A stretch of 64,000 nucleotides of DNA from Pseudomonas sp. LB-090624 (GCF_003205205.1 NZ_QJRL01000016.1:1-64000), one strand, 5' to 3'; positions 52,393 through 61,153 are shown, counted from the stretch's first letter. Notes: generated by a model from the letters alone, not told the origin. A program made the numbers and translations.

Positions 52393-53346
52393 TCAGCCGA
52401 TACGGGTAACGGTGAGCGCAACGGCAGCGATGCGTTCGACCTGCTCATAGCCGCGCTCGGCCAGTTGCTCGCCGAACACGTCCGGGTCGACTTCGCGATA
52501 CACCCACGACCAATCAGGCCCGGCCAGGCGCAGGCGGATGGCTTCAAGCAAGGCGTCACGCCCATCGACCACCGCCACGCCGGTATACAACAGCAACGAC
52601 CCGCCTGGGCTGAGCCGTTCACGTGCTTGTTCGACGATACGCAGGGACAGGTCGGCCCCCAGGGGGCCCCCACCATGCCGGTAGGTCCGCTCGCCAGCAT
52701 CGAGCATGTAGGGTGGGTTGGCGACGATCAGGTCGAACGTGCCAGTAACGCCGTCGAGCAAGTTACTGGGCTCCACGGACACATTGCTCACGCCCGCTAA
52801 TGCTGCGTTTATGGCGGTATAGCGCAGCGCCAACGGGTTGATGTCCGCGGCACTGACTTGGGCATGTTGCGCGGCCCGGGCAATCAGCAAGGCGCCGATA
52901 CCCGTACCACAGCCAATATCGACCGCATGCTCCACGCGCCTGGGGCTGGTTTGCATATGCGCGTGAATGACTTGGGCAAAGCGGTAGCTGTCCGGGCCAA
53001 AAAACACCGCGTCTGTGGCGTCAGTCGGATAGGCTGAATGCACGAGCAACAAATCATCCAGCGTGGACCAGCGCACTGTGCTTCGCAACAGTTCGCCCTG
53101 CGCGGCAAGCACCCCGGCACGCTGTAACTGGCCCAGTTCATCGCTGGAGACAAGCCCGGGAGCGAACGGTCGGCTCCAGCCGAATACATCGCGCAGCGTA
53201 TGCGCATGCTGGCCTGCATGGCGGGCAATGACGCGGGCATGGGTGGCAGGTGTCACACAGGTAAACCGATAACCATCGGCGCGCAGCCGCTTGCCCAGTT
53301 GCAGTAGTGCCTGGTCGGTCGCGAGTTGCTGCGGGTCAAGCATCAT
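52393..53346 (-). CDS. N5-glutamine/PrmC-type methyltransferase
   Basis: A 317-residue methyltransferase. The SAM site is AVDIGCGTGIGALLIARAA, and LIVANPPYMLDAG carries the NPPY motif of the HemK/PrmC and N6-adenine group. The N-terminal 140 residues lack recognisable domains and may bind the substrate. Members modify glutamine, nucleobases or small molecules. The start codon overlaps the stop of the upstream iron enzyme by one base (TGATG). Genes either side make a small-molecule role more likely than ribosome modification. Confidence 0.85.
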   Translation of the reverse strand: MMLDPQQLATDQALLQLGKRLRADGYRFTCVTPATHARVIARHAGQHAHTLRDVFGWSRPFAPGLVSSDELGQLQRAGVLAAQGELLRSTVRWSTLDDLLLVHSAYPTDATDAVFFGPDSYRFAQVIHAHMQTSPRRVEHAVDIGCGTGIGALLIARAAQHAQVSAADINPLALRYTAINAALAGVSNVSVEPSNLLDGVTGTFDLIVANPPYMLDAGERTYRHGGGPLGADLSLRIVEQARERLSPGGSLLLYTGVAVVDGRDALLEAIRLRLAGPDWSWVYREVDPDVFGEQLAERGYEQVERIAAVALTVTRIG

Positions 53347-54677
53347 CAGCGAGCGCCCTCCTGAATCATACCTGTGGCACGCAGATAGGCGCGGGTAGCA
53401 CGCAGACCTTCAGGCGCCGCGTGCCGATTACCGGACATCCTCTCGATCAGGTTATCGATATCAGGCTCGGCGTTTTCGTCAGACAGCTCGCCAGGCGTTA
53501 GCGCGACTTCCCAGCTGCCGGGCGGTACGCGCCTGATGCGCGACTGCCAGCCTGCCGCAATCCAGTCGTGCCACAGCTGTTTTTCATAGGGGGTAAACAC
53601 CCCGTACATGGGTGCGGTGGGGCCTTCCACAAGCTTCCACCAACGGCTCTGGGCCGGGTCTTCACCGCGGCGAATCCAGCCTTGTGCCTGCAATGCTTGC
53701 AGAAACCGTGGCATGGCGCCAGGTTCGGCCAACCACTGGTTGATCGTGCGCCCCTGCAGCCGGCAGCGGTCAGAGTGCATGAACTGGCCAAATGGGCGCT
53801 TGTTCTCCAAGGCCTGGATCAACGCCGCCTCAAGATCGAAGCGGCTGATCAGGTGCGGTGTGTCGATGCCCAGATCATTCAAGCGATACCCCAGCCGCAC
53901 GCGCTGATAAAAGCCGCGAGGGTCGTCGGCCGGGCAGAGCTGGCGCAGGGCCTGGATCGAGAGGTAGGCGTGGCCGCTGGCGGCGTTGTCGATGGTGGCG
54001 TGCAATTGAAAATACTGGCCATCGATACCCAGTTCGGCGAGCTCGTAGGTAGTAATCAGTAAATGCAGTGGCGGCTGCTCGTAGCCGAGGTTGTAGCCGA
54101 TCACCTCTGGCAGGAACTGGTCACCGTAGAGCCCAAGTGCAAGTTGTACCGAACCTTGTAGATAGCGGTCGTCTTCGAGCTGCAACTGCTCCAGGCAGCC
54201 CAGCCGGCTCATCAGGCGTTGGTAGATCAGCACATGGTTGCAGCGTGGGTCGCCACTGCCAAGTTCTTCGAGATAAGTGCGAATCAGGCCGTGGTAGCGT
54301 GGGTCATGCCAATGGCGCAGTGCACTATGTAGCCATGCACCATCCACTGCCTTGGTCGGCGCTACTTGCTGCAAAAACCACAACGCCTGGGCGCGCGTTG
54401 CAAAATACCGGCGTGGCTCGCCTTGGTGGCGTTGCTCGAGGTAGGCAGCATAAGCTTGCGCTACGTCTGCGGCATGACAGGCGCTCCAGCCTTCAAGATG
54501 CGCTGGGTTGGCAGGCAGGTCATCCGGCAGGTGCCTGGCCTGCTCCAGCTGTGCGTTCAACCACTCGACGCTGCCCCTGTCACTGCCTTCAAGCAAAGCG
54601 TCATAGCGCTGCTGCAGGCTTGGCCCGTTTGGCGTGGCCGATACCATCGCAGCAGTCTTGCGGGTCATGACCGTCAT
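53346..54677 (-). CDS. Haem-oxygenase-like iron enzyme
   Basis: A 443-residue protein of the iron-containing redox enzyme group (haem-oxygenase-like fold, HDO type). The middle contains possible metal ligands in GLYGDQFLPEVIGYNLGYEQ, TYELAELGIDGQYFQLHATI and NAASGHAYLSIQAL, with Glu and His residues spaced as expected in HDO helices. Such enzymes act as oxidases or desaturases in natural-product pathways. Start chosen at MTVMTRKTAAM with AGGAA seven bases upstream. It is the first gene of the three-gene unit with the methyltransferase and the ligase. Confidence 0.78.
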   Translation of the reverse strand: MTVMTRKTAAMVSATPNGPSLQQRYDALLEGSDRGSVEWLNAQLEQARHLPDDLPANPAHLEGWSACHAADVAQAYAAYLEQRHQGEPRRYFATRAQALWFLQQVAPTKAVDGAWLHSALRHWHDPRYHGLIRTYLEELGSGDPRCNHVLIYQRLMSRLGCLEQLQLEDDRYLQGSVQLALGLYGDQFLPEVIGYNLGYEQPPLHLLITTYELAELGIDGQYFQLHATIDNAASGHAYLSIQALRQLCPADDPRGFYQRVRLGYRLNDLGIDTPHLISRFDLEAALIQALENKRPFGQFMHSDRCRLQGRTINQWLAEPGAMPRFLQALQAQGWIRRGEDPAQSRWWKLVEGPTAPMYGVFTPYEKQLWHDWIAAGWQSRIRRVPPGSWEVALTPGELSDENAEPDIDNLIERMSGNRHAAPEGLRATRAYLRATGMIQEGAR

Positions 54678-54697
54678 GCCGAGTTCCTCATGCACGT

Positions 54698-54895
54698 TTA
54701 CTGGCTGGGTTTCTGCCCTGGCATCGGTTCAGGATCGGGTGCGGGTTGAGGGGCGGGCTTGTCGTCGGGTTGCTGCATCTGCAGGGACGGCTTGCTGGGG
54801 TCGGCATCCTTGGCCGGGTGGTCGTTATCGCGGTCAAAACAGCCGCCTAGCAAGGTAAGGGCGCCCATCAGGGCTAGCAGGGGTGTCAATCGCAT
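54698..54895 (-). CDS. Small lipoprotein
   Basis: A 65-residue protein with a lipoprotein signal (TPLLALMGALTLLGGC) and a short Pro/Asp-rich mature tail (SKPSLQMQQPDDKPAPQPAP). GGAGG precedes the ATG. It is encoded just upstream of the iron enzyme gene on the same strand, 20 bp away, so it could be the first gene of that unit. Function unknown; it is probably an outer-membrane or periplasmic anchor. Confidence 0.78.
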   Translation of the reverse strand: MRLTPLLALMGALTLLGGCFDRDNDHPAKDADPSKPSLQMQQPDDKPAPQPAPDPEPMPGQKPSQ

Positions 54896-54912
54896 ACTGT
54901 CCTCCAGCGCGG

Positions 54913-54942
54913 AAAATTGCAGTGCCGGTTCCCCGGCACTGC
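54913..54942 (-). terminator. Terminator after the second KGG gene
   Basis: On the minus strand GCAGTGCCGG pairs with CCGGCACTGC around a 4-nt loop (54942-54919), followed by AATTTT. It lies just after the KGG stop and upstream of the lipoprotein start. Confidence 0.7.
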
Positions 54943-54952
54943 ATGGCCTCAC

Positions 54953-55129
54953 TTACGAGCGGCCGCCTTTGCGGCTTGATTCACTGCTCTGGCTGCCACC
55001 GGAGTGCTGGCCGCCTTTACGGCCTGCCTCGGAGGCTTTTTCGCGGTCATTGGCAAAGTTGCCTGGGTTTTTGGTACCGCCCTGGCTGCCTTGTTGATTG
55101 CCGGTACGGCTGTTCTCTTTGTTGGCCAT
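54953..55129 (-). CDS. Second KGG-repeat stress protein
   Basis: A 58-residue hydrophilic protein (MANKENSRTGNQQGSQGGTK), with one full KGG unit (GNFANDREKASEAGRKGGQ) and a second partial one (SSESSRKGG). AGG lies 9 bases upstream of the ATG. It is shorter than the KGG protein at 33369-33578, which has two full units. Same proposed stress role. Confidence 0.85.
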   Translation of the reverse strand: MANKENSRTGNQQGSQGGTKNPGNFANDREKASEAGRKGGQHSGGSQSSESSRKGGRS

Positions 55130-55276
55130 GGTCGCAAACCTCATATGACTTCGGAGTGCACGGCTTGACTGCCGTACACTTGTTCGGAGTTCGCACATAT
55201 GGCGGGATTCGTTTTATTGCGAAGGGTTCGGACCGGTGGCATTAAATAAGCGGCCACGCCATATTTGGTGCGCTGT

Positions 55277-56560
55277 TCAGTCGCGCGACTGGCTGTCAAG
55301 GCGCGCCTGACGGCGGCCAAGCCAGCCGCCGGTAGCGGCCCAGCCCAGGGCCAGAAACGCACCGATGAACATTGCCAACTGGGGGTGATCGCCCAGCACG
55401 TCCAGGGCACGCTTGACCCAGCCGCTGAGGGCATCTGCGCCCCGATAGACCACGGTGTCGATGAAGTTCTTGGCTTTGTACTTGTCCTCGGCTGGCAGCA
55501 CGGTGAACAGCATCTCCCGCCCCGGCCGCACCAGCGCGTATTCCCCGGCCCGGCGTACCACCATCACCACCACGAACACGGCAAACACCGGGGCCAGTGC
55601 CAGCCACAGGAAGCCCGCGGCCATCACCAGTGGTACCGCGACCAGCAAAACCCCTACCCCCAACCGCCGGGCCAGGCGCCCGGTAAGAAACACCTGGGTC
55701 AGGATGGCCAGGGCCTGTACAACGCTGTCGATCAGGCCAAAAACCTGGGTTTGCCGGGTGCGGTCGGTGAAGGTTTCGCTGACGATGCGCGCCTGCTCGA
55801 AATACAGGAAAGTGCTGACGCTGGCCAGCAGCACCACGAACAGACCAATGCCCAGTAGATAAGGGGAACGCGCTACCGCGGTTGCCCCGGCGAAGGGGTT
55901 GCCGCCCAAGGGCCGCGAGTCGGGGCGCAGGGCTTGCTCGGACAATGGTTGGCGCGCACGCCAGCGTTGCAGGAACAGCGCCGCGCCGATACTGCCAAGC
56001 AGAAAGGCCGCCGCCAGGAGCAGCAGCCCGGCATGGCCCAACGGCGCCACCAGCAGGGTGCCAAGAATGGGGCCGCTGAGCCCGCCCAGACTTGCCCCGG
56101 CCGCCAGCAAGCCGAACAGCCGCTTGCCTTGGGCCGTGGAAAACAGGTCGGCCAGCACGCTCCAGGCCAGCGAGATGGTCAGCAGATTGAACACCGACAG
56201 CCATATGTAGAATGCCCGGGCGGTCCACAGGTCATCCGCCTCGCGGGAAAACAGCCCGGCGAACAACAGCAGGTTGCTGGCGAAAAAACCATAGGTCCAC
56301 GGCAGGATATACCGGCGTTGTACCCGCGACGCCAGCCAGCCGAACAGCGGCAAGCACGCCAGGGTGGCGATGAAGGTACCGCTGAACAGCCATTGCAGGT
56401 TCTCCACGCCACCGGCAACGCCCATGGTCTCGCGCACCGGGCGCAACATGAAGTAGCCGGTGAACAACAGGTAGAACAGCAGCAAGCCGGCGACTACCGC
56501 CGCACCCTCGCCGGGCTGAATGTTCAGCCCTTGCTCAAGGCGCCGCCGCCAGGCTGTCAT
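55277..56560 (-). CDS. NTP/NDP exchange-type MFS transporter
   Basis: A 427-residue polytopic inner-membrane protein with about 12 helices. The sequence FTGYFMLRPVRETMGVAGGV near the N-terminus matches the bacterial group annotated as NTP/NDP exchange transporters, related to MFS and distantly to the ATP/ADP translocases. Its real cargo is unknown. AGR loops follow (DRTRQTQVFGLIDSVVQ, then VRRAGEYALVRPGREMLF). It lies 4 bp downstream of the aldo/keto reductase gene and is co-directional with it, so the two may be co-transcribed. Confidence 0.82.
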   Translation of the reverse strand: MTAWRRRLEQGLNIQPGEGAAVVAGLLLFYLLFTGYFMLRPVRETMGVAGGVENLQWLFSGTFIATLACLPLFGWLASRVQRRYILPWTYGFFASNLLLFAGLFSREADDLWTARAFYIWLSVFNLLTISLAWSVLADLFSTAQGKRLFGLLAAGASLGGLSGPILGTLLVAPLGHAGLLLLAAAFLLGSIGAALFLQRWRARQPLSEQALRPDSRPLGGNPFAGATAVARSPYLLGIGLFVVLLASVSTFLYFEQARIVSETFTDRTRQTQVFGLIDSVVQALAILTQVFLTGRLARRLGVGVLLVAVPLVMAAGFLWLALAPVFAVFVVVMVVRRAGEYALVRPGREMLFTVLPAEDKYKAKNFIDTVVYRGADALSGWVKRALDVLGDHPQLAMFIGAFLALGWAATGGWLGRRQARLDSQSRD

Positions 56561-56564
56561 CGAG

Positions 56565-57473
56565 TCACGCGAACTGCTTGATCAGCGCCTGCTGCTGCGC
56601 CTGGGTGAGCATCGGCCCTTGCCCGGCCTTGAGCTGGTCAAGCTGGCGGTCGGGCCGGCCGGTGGCAGGGATGACCGTGGTTACTGCAGGGTGGCTGATG
56701 GCGAACTTGAGAAACAGTTGCGCCCAGCTGCCGATGCCCATTTCGGCGGCCCAGCCGGGCAACGCCTGGTCCTTGACCCGAGCGAACAAGCGGCCGTCGT
56801 CGAAAGCGCGGTTGATCAGGACCGCGACGCCCTTGTCCTGGCACAGCGGCAGCAGTTCGCGGGCCGCGTCGGGCGCATTGACCGAATAATTGATCTGGAT
56901 GAAGTCGAGCGGCTCGTCACGCACGATACGGGCGACTTGGTCATGGCCACTGTTCAGGTAGTGGGTGATCCCGACATAACGGGTCTTGCCCTGCTGCTTC
57001 AGCTCGCGGGCATAGGGCAGCTGGGTCTGCCAGTCGCGCAGGTTGTGGATTTGCAGCAGGTCGACCTTGTCGGTACGCAGGCGCCTGAGGCTGTCGGCCC
57101 ACTGCGCCCGGGCGTCGGCCGGGCTGTCAGCAGCGATTTTGGTGGCAATGAAGCACTGCTGGTGCCAGCCACCCTCCTCCAGCAACTGGCCCAGAATACT
57201 GTCGGCGCCACCGTAGTTCGGCGAGGTATCGATCACCCGGCCCCCGCCTTCGAAAAACGCCTTGAGCACCGCTTTCAATTGCTGGTATGCGGCCGAACCG
57301 GCGGGTACCTCGAAGCTACCGGAGGTACCAGCGCCAATCACCGGCAAAGCTTCACCCGTGGACGGCACCTTGCGGGTCAGCAACGCCGCCGGTGTGGCGG
57401 CGTGCAGCCAAGGGGTCGCAGCCAGCAGGCCCAAGGTGGCACCGGCGCGTAGGACATCACGACGTGCGTACAT
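56565..57473 (-). CDS. Tat-exported aldo/keto reductase
   Basis: A 302-residue protein with a twin-arginine signal peptide: YARRDVLRAGATLGLLAATP, with cleavage after HAA. The mature protein is an aldo/keto reductase with the tetrad Asp and Tyr in VIDTSPNYGGAD, Lys in FIATKIAAD and His in LLQIHNLRDW. A periplasmic location is unusual for the family and suggests a cofactor already bound in the cytoplasm. It is downstream of a DyP peroxidase by 90 bp on the same strand. Confidence 0.88.
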   Translation of the reverse strand: MYARRDVLRAGATLGLLAATPWLHAATPAALLTRKVPSTGEALPVIGAGTSGSFEVPAGSAAYQQLKAVLKAFFEGGGRVIDTSPNYGGADSILGQLLEEGGWHQQCFIATKIAADSPADARAQWADSLRRLRTDKVDLLQIHNLRDWQTQLPYARELKQQGKTRYVGITHYLNSGHDQVARIVRDEPLDFIQINYSVNAPDAARELLPLCQDKGVAVLINRAFDDGRLFARVKDQALPGWAAEMGIGSWAQLFLKFAISHPAVTTVIPATGRPDRQLDQLKAGQGPMLTQAQQQALIKQFA

Positions 57474-57562
57474 GGAAAAGCTCCCGTCATGAATCGGAAA
57501 CTTTCAAGGCTAGCCGCTCTATTCCGCGCCGCTGTGGGTTTATGTATCTGAATGTTTATTGA

Positions 57563-58426
57563 TCAGGCCTGAAGCAGCTGGCTCAGGTCGACAGCTGCCT
57601 CGCCCATGGGTGGGCACCAGTAATAGCCACCGGTCAATGGACGGCTGAAGCGGTAGAGGCCATCGATGATGCCGTCCTCCAGGCCGCTCATGCGCCGCAG
57701 TTGCACTTCGAACGCATCGAAGCTGTGGCCCAAGGCCACGAACGCCAGGCCGGCGCCGCGCTGGTCGGCCCAGGACACCGAGCGCCGGACCATGAACGCC
57801 TCGGGTTCGAAGCTTTCCTGCGCAGTGCGCTTGACGTGGGCGGACTCTGGGGCGTCTTCGAGTTCTTCGTTGTCGCTCAGGCGGCGGCCGATGATGTTGT
57901 CCTGGTCAGCCTGGGGCAGCGACTTGAAGTACTCCAGGTCGTGTTTCCACAGTTGGAATGCGGCGAAGCTGGAGCCATCGGCGGCAATGGCCGCCTGCTC
58001 GGCGTCTTCATCCACCGGGTTTTCGGTACCGTCTTCATACCCAGTCAAGTCACGGCCGCCACGGTGGAGAAAGCCCTCGACGCTATCGGCCAGGCGCAGG
58101 GCTGGTGCCAGCGTGTGCTCCAGTGCCTGGGCGCGCAACAGCAGGTCGCCCCGCTCGTTACCGCGCAGCCACAGCCACAAGGCGTGTTGCGTGCTTGGGT
58201 TCTCCACTGCGGCATCCAGCAGCGGGAAAACCCGCAAGCCCGGTACATCACGGCCCAAGGCCCTGGCCAGCGGCGCACCGATGCCGAGGATCAGCTGTAG
58301 GCCATCTACCTGCGGCAGCAAGGCATCCAGGGCAGCAGGCAACGCTTCGGGCGACTGCAGGGAGAAGAACAGATGGCGGGCGTGGGCCGGCACCGGTTTG
58401 GCAAGCAGACCTTGCTGGAACGGCAT
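57563..58426 (-). CDS. DyP-type haem peroxidase
   Basis: A 287-residue dye-decolourising peroxidase of the cytosolic (B-type) kind with no export signal. The GxxDG distal motif is in TGYEDGTENPVDED, and GLAFVALGHSFDAFEVQL carries the proximal-His segment. DyP enzymes oxidise dyes, phenols and lignin-like molecules with hydrogen peroxide. It lies upstream of the Tat-exported aldo/keto reductase in the same direction. Length is normal. Confidence 0.9.
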   Translation of the reverse strand: MPFQQGLLAKPVPAHARHLFFSLQSPEALPAALDALLPQVDGLQLILGIGAPLARALGRDVPGLRVFPLLDAAVENPSTQHALWLWLRGNERGDLLLRAQALEHTLAPALRLADSVEGFLHRGGRDLTGYEDGTENPVDEDAEQAAIAADGSSFAAFQLWKHDLEYFKSLPQADQDNIIGRRLSDNEELEDAPESAHVKRTAQESFEPEAFMVRRSVSWADQRGAGLAFVALGHSFDAFEVQLRRMSGLEDGIIDGLYRFSRPLTGGYYWCPPMGEAAVDLSQLLQA

Positions 58427-58610
58427 GACAGGCTAATCCTTGGTAAAAACGCGAATGCTACTGTGCCAGCAGGCCTGCCGCAACGCGGCGTACGACCTCA
58501 GCGGCCGCTGTGGTTGGTAACAACTGGTTACCAAGAGCTGGCCATTTGCAATTAGCGGTGAGTCAGCGCCAACCTACACTGCTCGGGATACTTCGTCCGG
58601 GAGTCCGCTC

Positions 58611-59504
58611 ATGACCGCCTCGCCACTGCTCACCGCCATACTGCCGCTTGCCTTGGGCATCATCATGCTCGGCCTTGGCTTGTCGCTGACCCTGGCCGAC
58701 TTCGCGCGCGTGGCGAAGTACCCTAAACCGGTGGTGGTGGGCCTGGCCTGTCAGATCCTGCTGCTGCCGCTGGTGTGCTTCCTGATCGCCAACGGCTTCG
58801 GCCTGGCGCCGGCCCTGGCAGTGGGGATGATGCTGCTGGCCGCCTCGCCGGGGGGGACCACGGCCAACCTGTTCAGCCACCTGGCCCAGGGTGACGTGGC
58901 GTTGAACATCACCCTGACGGCGGTCAATTCGCTGATCGCGATCTTGACCATGCCGCTGCTGGTGAACCTGTCGTTGGCCTGGTTCATGGCCTCGGACCAG
59001 GCCATCCCGCTGCAGTTCGCCAAGGTCATGCAGGTATTCGCGATTGTGCTGCTGCCCGTGGCGCTGGGCATGCTGGTTCGCCATTTCGCCCCGGGGTTTG
59101 CCGCACGGATGGAAAAACCGATGAAGCTGGTAGCGGCACTGTTCCTGGCCTTTACCATCGTCCTCGCCCTGGCCAAGGACTGGCAAACAGTCGTCGAGTA
59201 CGCACCCGTGGTGGGGCTGGCGGCCTTGCTGTTCAACTTGCTGAGCCTGACGGTGGGCTACTGGGTGCCGCGCTTGCTGCACATTCCCAAGCGCCAGGCC
59301 ATCGCCATCGGCATGGAGATTGGCATTCACAACGGGACGCTGGCGATTGCCCTGGCGTTGAGCCCTTCGTTGCTGAACAACCCGACCATGGCAGTGCCGG
59401 CGGCGCTTTACAGCCTGATCATGTTCTTCACCGCGGCTGTGTTCGGCTGGTGGGTCTGCCGTGGGCATGCGGCGGCGCAGCCAAAGGTTGAAACCCTCAA
59501 TTGA
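58611..59504 (+). CDS. Bile-acid:sodium symporter-family protein
   Basis: A 297-residue inner-membrane carrier with ten predicted helices, of the BASS/PF01758 family. Conserved segments: LLAASPGGTTANLFSHLAQG and GMEIGIHNGTLAIALALSP, both typical sodium-binding or crossover regions. Substrates in bacteria include pantoate, pyruvate-like acids and others; none can be named here. It is divergent from the DyP gene. Start at MTASPLLTAI; a GGGAG sequence lies upstream. Confidence 0.88.
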   Translation: MTASPLLTAILPLALGIIMLGLGLSLTLADFARVAKYPKPVVVGLACQILLLPLVCFLIANGFGLAPALAVGMMLLAASPGGTTANLFSHLAQGDVALNITLTAVNSLIAILTMPLLVNLSLAWFMASDQAIPLQFAKVMQVFAIVLLPVALGMLVRHFAPGFAARMEKPMKLVAALFLAFTIVLALAKDWQTVVEYAPVVGLAALLFNLLSLTVGYWVPRLLHIPKRQAIAIGMEIGIHNGTLAIALALSPSLLNNPTMAVPAALYSLIMFFTAAVFGWWVCRGHAAAQPKVETLN

Positions 59505-59580
59505 CCTTGCGGGTTACCCGTTGGGAGCGGGAAACCACTGGCTTGCACAACGCCTGGAAGCTGGCGCGAGCAAGCGTCGG

Positions 59581-60048
59581 TCAGCGTTGGCTGCGGTTGC
59601 CCCGAAGCTGCTGTTTCAACTTCTTAAACGGCGGCGCATAGAAAAACCCGAACGACACACTCCCCGTGCGCCCTTTCACCGCGTGGTGCAACCGGTGCGC
59701 CCGGTGCAGGCGCTTGAGATAGCGGTTGACCGGCCGTGGCTGGCGCGGCCAATGCCGATGAAAGAAACCATCATGGGCCAGCACGTACAGCACGCCATAA
59801 CCCGCCACGCCACCGCCCACCCACTGCAGCGGCGCATAGCCACTTTTGCCCAGCGCCACCAGTGCCGCGGCAACCAGCCCCAGGGCCACCAGGTACAGGT
59901 CGTTGGTTTCGAGCATGCCCAGCTGTGGCTCATGGTGCGAGCGGTGCAACCACCAGCCCCAGCCATGCATGATGTACTTGTGCGCCAGCGTGCCAACGCC
60001 CTCCATGGCCACCAAGGTGCCGAACAGCACGGTGAGATTGAACAACAT
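59581..60048 (-). CDS. CrtZ-like fatty-acid/beta-carotene hydroxylase
   Basis: A 155-residue membrane protein of the fatty-acid hydroxylase superfamily. His boxes are all visible: HKYIMHG, HRSHHEP, HDGFFHRHW and HRAHRLHHA, and they match the di-iron ligands of beta-carotene hydroxylase CrtZ. No carotenoid biosynthesis gene is encoded in this window, so the substrate may not be beta-carotene. It is a single-gene unit, converging on the symporter gene. Confidence 0.85.
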   Translation of the reverse strand: MLFNLTVLFGTLVAMEGVGTLAHKYIMHGWGWWLHRSHHEPQLGMLETNDLYLVALGLVAAALVALGKSGYAPLQWVGGGVAGYGVLYVLAHDGFFHRHWPRQPRPVNRYLKRLHRAHRLHHAVKGRTGSVSFGFFYAPPFKKLKQQLRGNRSQR

Positions 60049-60167
60049 GGAACGGTCCGGGTGATGGCAAAGGGAGGCGCAAGGTTAACGGCTGGACAGT
60101 TTTTTTTCCATTTTGCGTAACCAGATGAGGCCCATTGGCGCATTAAGCCATTGTCATGTTTTTGCCC

Positions 60168-60196
60168 TTGACCTGCCTGGCCACGCAACGTATGGT
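60168..60196 (+). promoter_or_regulatory. Probable promoter of the mgtC leader
   Basis: TTGACC (60168-60173) and TATGGT (60191-60196) are 17 bp apart, a near-consensus sigma-70 spacing. It would give a leader of about 235 nt before the mgtC start, long enough for attenuation. No second promoter closer to the gene is obvious. Confidence 0.6.
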
Positions 60197-60235
60197 CCGC
60201 GTCGCAATTCTGCCTTCCTCAACAGGAGACCTGCC

Positions 60236-60283
60236 TTGGACAGTAGCCCCAGTCGCTTGCGACAGGCCCGCGTGGCGCGCTAG
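60236..60283 (+). CDS. Possible mgtC leader peptide
   Basis: A 15-residue frame, MDSSPSRLRQARVAR, starts with TTG seven bases after AGGAG and ends with TAG. Four of its codons specify Arg, and one Pro. It lies 157 nt upstream of the mgtC start within the leader. The length, the strong ribosome site and the position suit a translated uORF that could control downstream expression by stalling, as known for mgtCBR leaders of enterics; the sequence itself is not homologous to those peptides as far as I can see. Confidence 0.5.
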   Translation: MDSSPSRLRQARVAR

Positions 60284-60439
60284 CCCGGCAGTGTCTTGTA
60301 CTGTCTGGCCAGCCTGGCAAGACGGTGGTTTCTTGTAACCCCGCATCCCCCTCCCCGTGGTCCTGCGCATTTTTCTGGTTTTTCAACCGCGCCAACTGAT
60401 GGCGTTCATGCGGGCGTGTGCCCGTGGAAGAGGTTTGCT

Positions 60440-61153
60440 ATGGATTGGAAAATTTTTCTGCTGCGCGTCAGCATCGCCCTGCTGCTGGGGGCGCTGATCG
60501 GCGCCGAGCGCCAGTTGCGCCAACGCTTGACCGGGCTGCGTACCAACGCACTGGTCAGCACAGGTGCCTGCCTGTTCGTGCTGATGACCCAGGCAGTGCC
60601 GGGCATGGCCGCCGCCGATGCCTCACGGGTCGCTGCCTATGTGGTCTCGGGCATCGGCTTTCTTGGTGGTGGCGTGATCATGCGTGACGGTTTCAACGTT
60701 CGTGGGCTGAATACCGCCGCCACCTTGTGGTGCACCGCTGCGGTTGGCGTGCTGTGCAGCCTGGGGCTGCTGCTGGAGGCGGCCCTCGGGAGCCTGGTGG
60801 TGTTGTGCGCCAATATCCTGCTGCGCGACATCGCCCAGCGCCTGGACCGCCAGGACATGGTGCCGGCCACCGAGGTGGAGCAGCACTTCGAAGTGCGCAT
60901 CGTCTGCCGCGCCGAGGACGAGATCCAGGTGCGCAGCCTCATGCTGCATAGCCTGGGCGACCCGCAGTTGCGCCTGCAGTCACTGCAAAGCGCTGACCTG
61001 GACAACCCTGCCCGGCTGGAAGTACGTGCTGAATTGCTGGGTACCGCCCAGGCCCCTGCGCAGCTGGAGCGCCTGGTCAGCCGGGTCAGCCTGGAAAAAG
61101 GGGTAAGTTCAGTGCGCTGGCAGTTGCAGCAACAGGTATTGGCGGCGGATTGA
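60440..61153 (+). CDS. mgtC: MgtC/SapB-family membrane protein
   Basis: A 237-residue protein with the MgtC N-terminal helical membrane domain: LRVSIALLLGALIGAERQLR, LRTNALVSTGACLF, and VSGIGFLGGGVIMRDGFNVR. The C-terminal cytoplasmic ACT-like domain follows from about residue 150. MgtC proteins are induced at low magnesium and affect ATP synthase and membrane potential in known cases, and are not magnesium pumps. Start at MDWKIFLLRV with GAAGAGG upstream. Long leader upstream with promoter and leader peptide. Confidence 0.88.
   Translation: MDWKIFLLRVSIALLLGALIGAERQLRQRLTGLRTNALVSTGACLFVLMTQAVPGMAAADASRVAAYVVSGIGFLGGGVIMRDGFNVRGLNTAATLWCTAAVGVLCSLGLLLEAALGSLVVLCANILLRDIAQRLDRQDMVPATEVEQHFEVRIVCRAEDEIQVRSLMLHSLGDPQLRLQSLQSADLDNPARLEVRAELLGTAQAPAQLERLVSRVSLEKGVSSVRWQLQQQVLAAD

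Noticed and set aside
58563..59468. 301-codon minus-strand frame opposite the bile-acid symporter
   Set aside because: Extremely His/Gln/Arg-rich antisense frame; the plus-strand membrane protein is clear.
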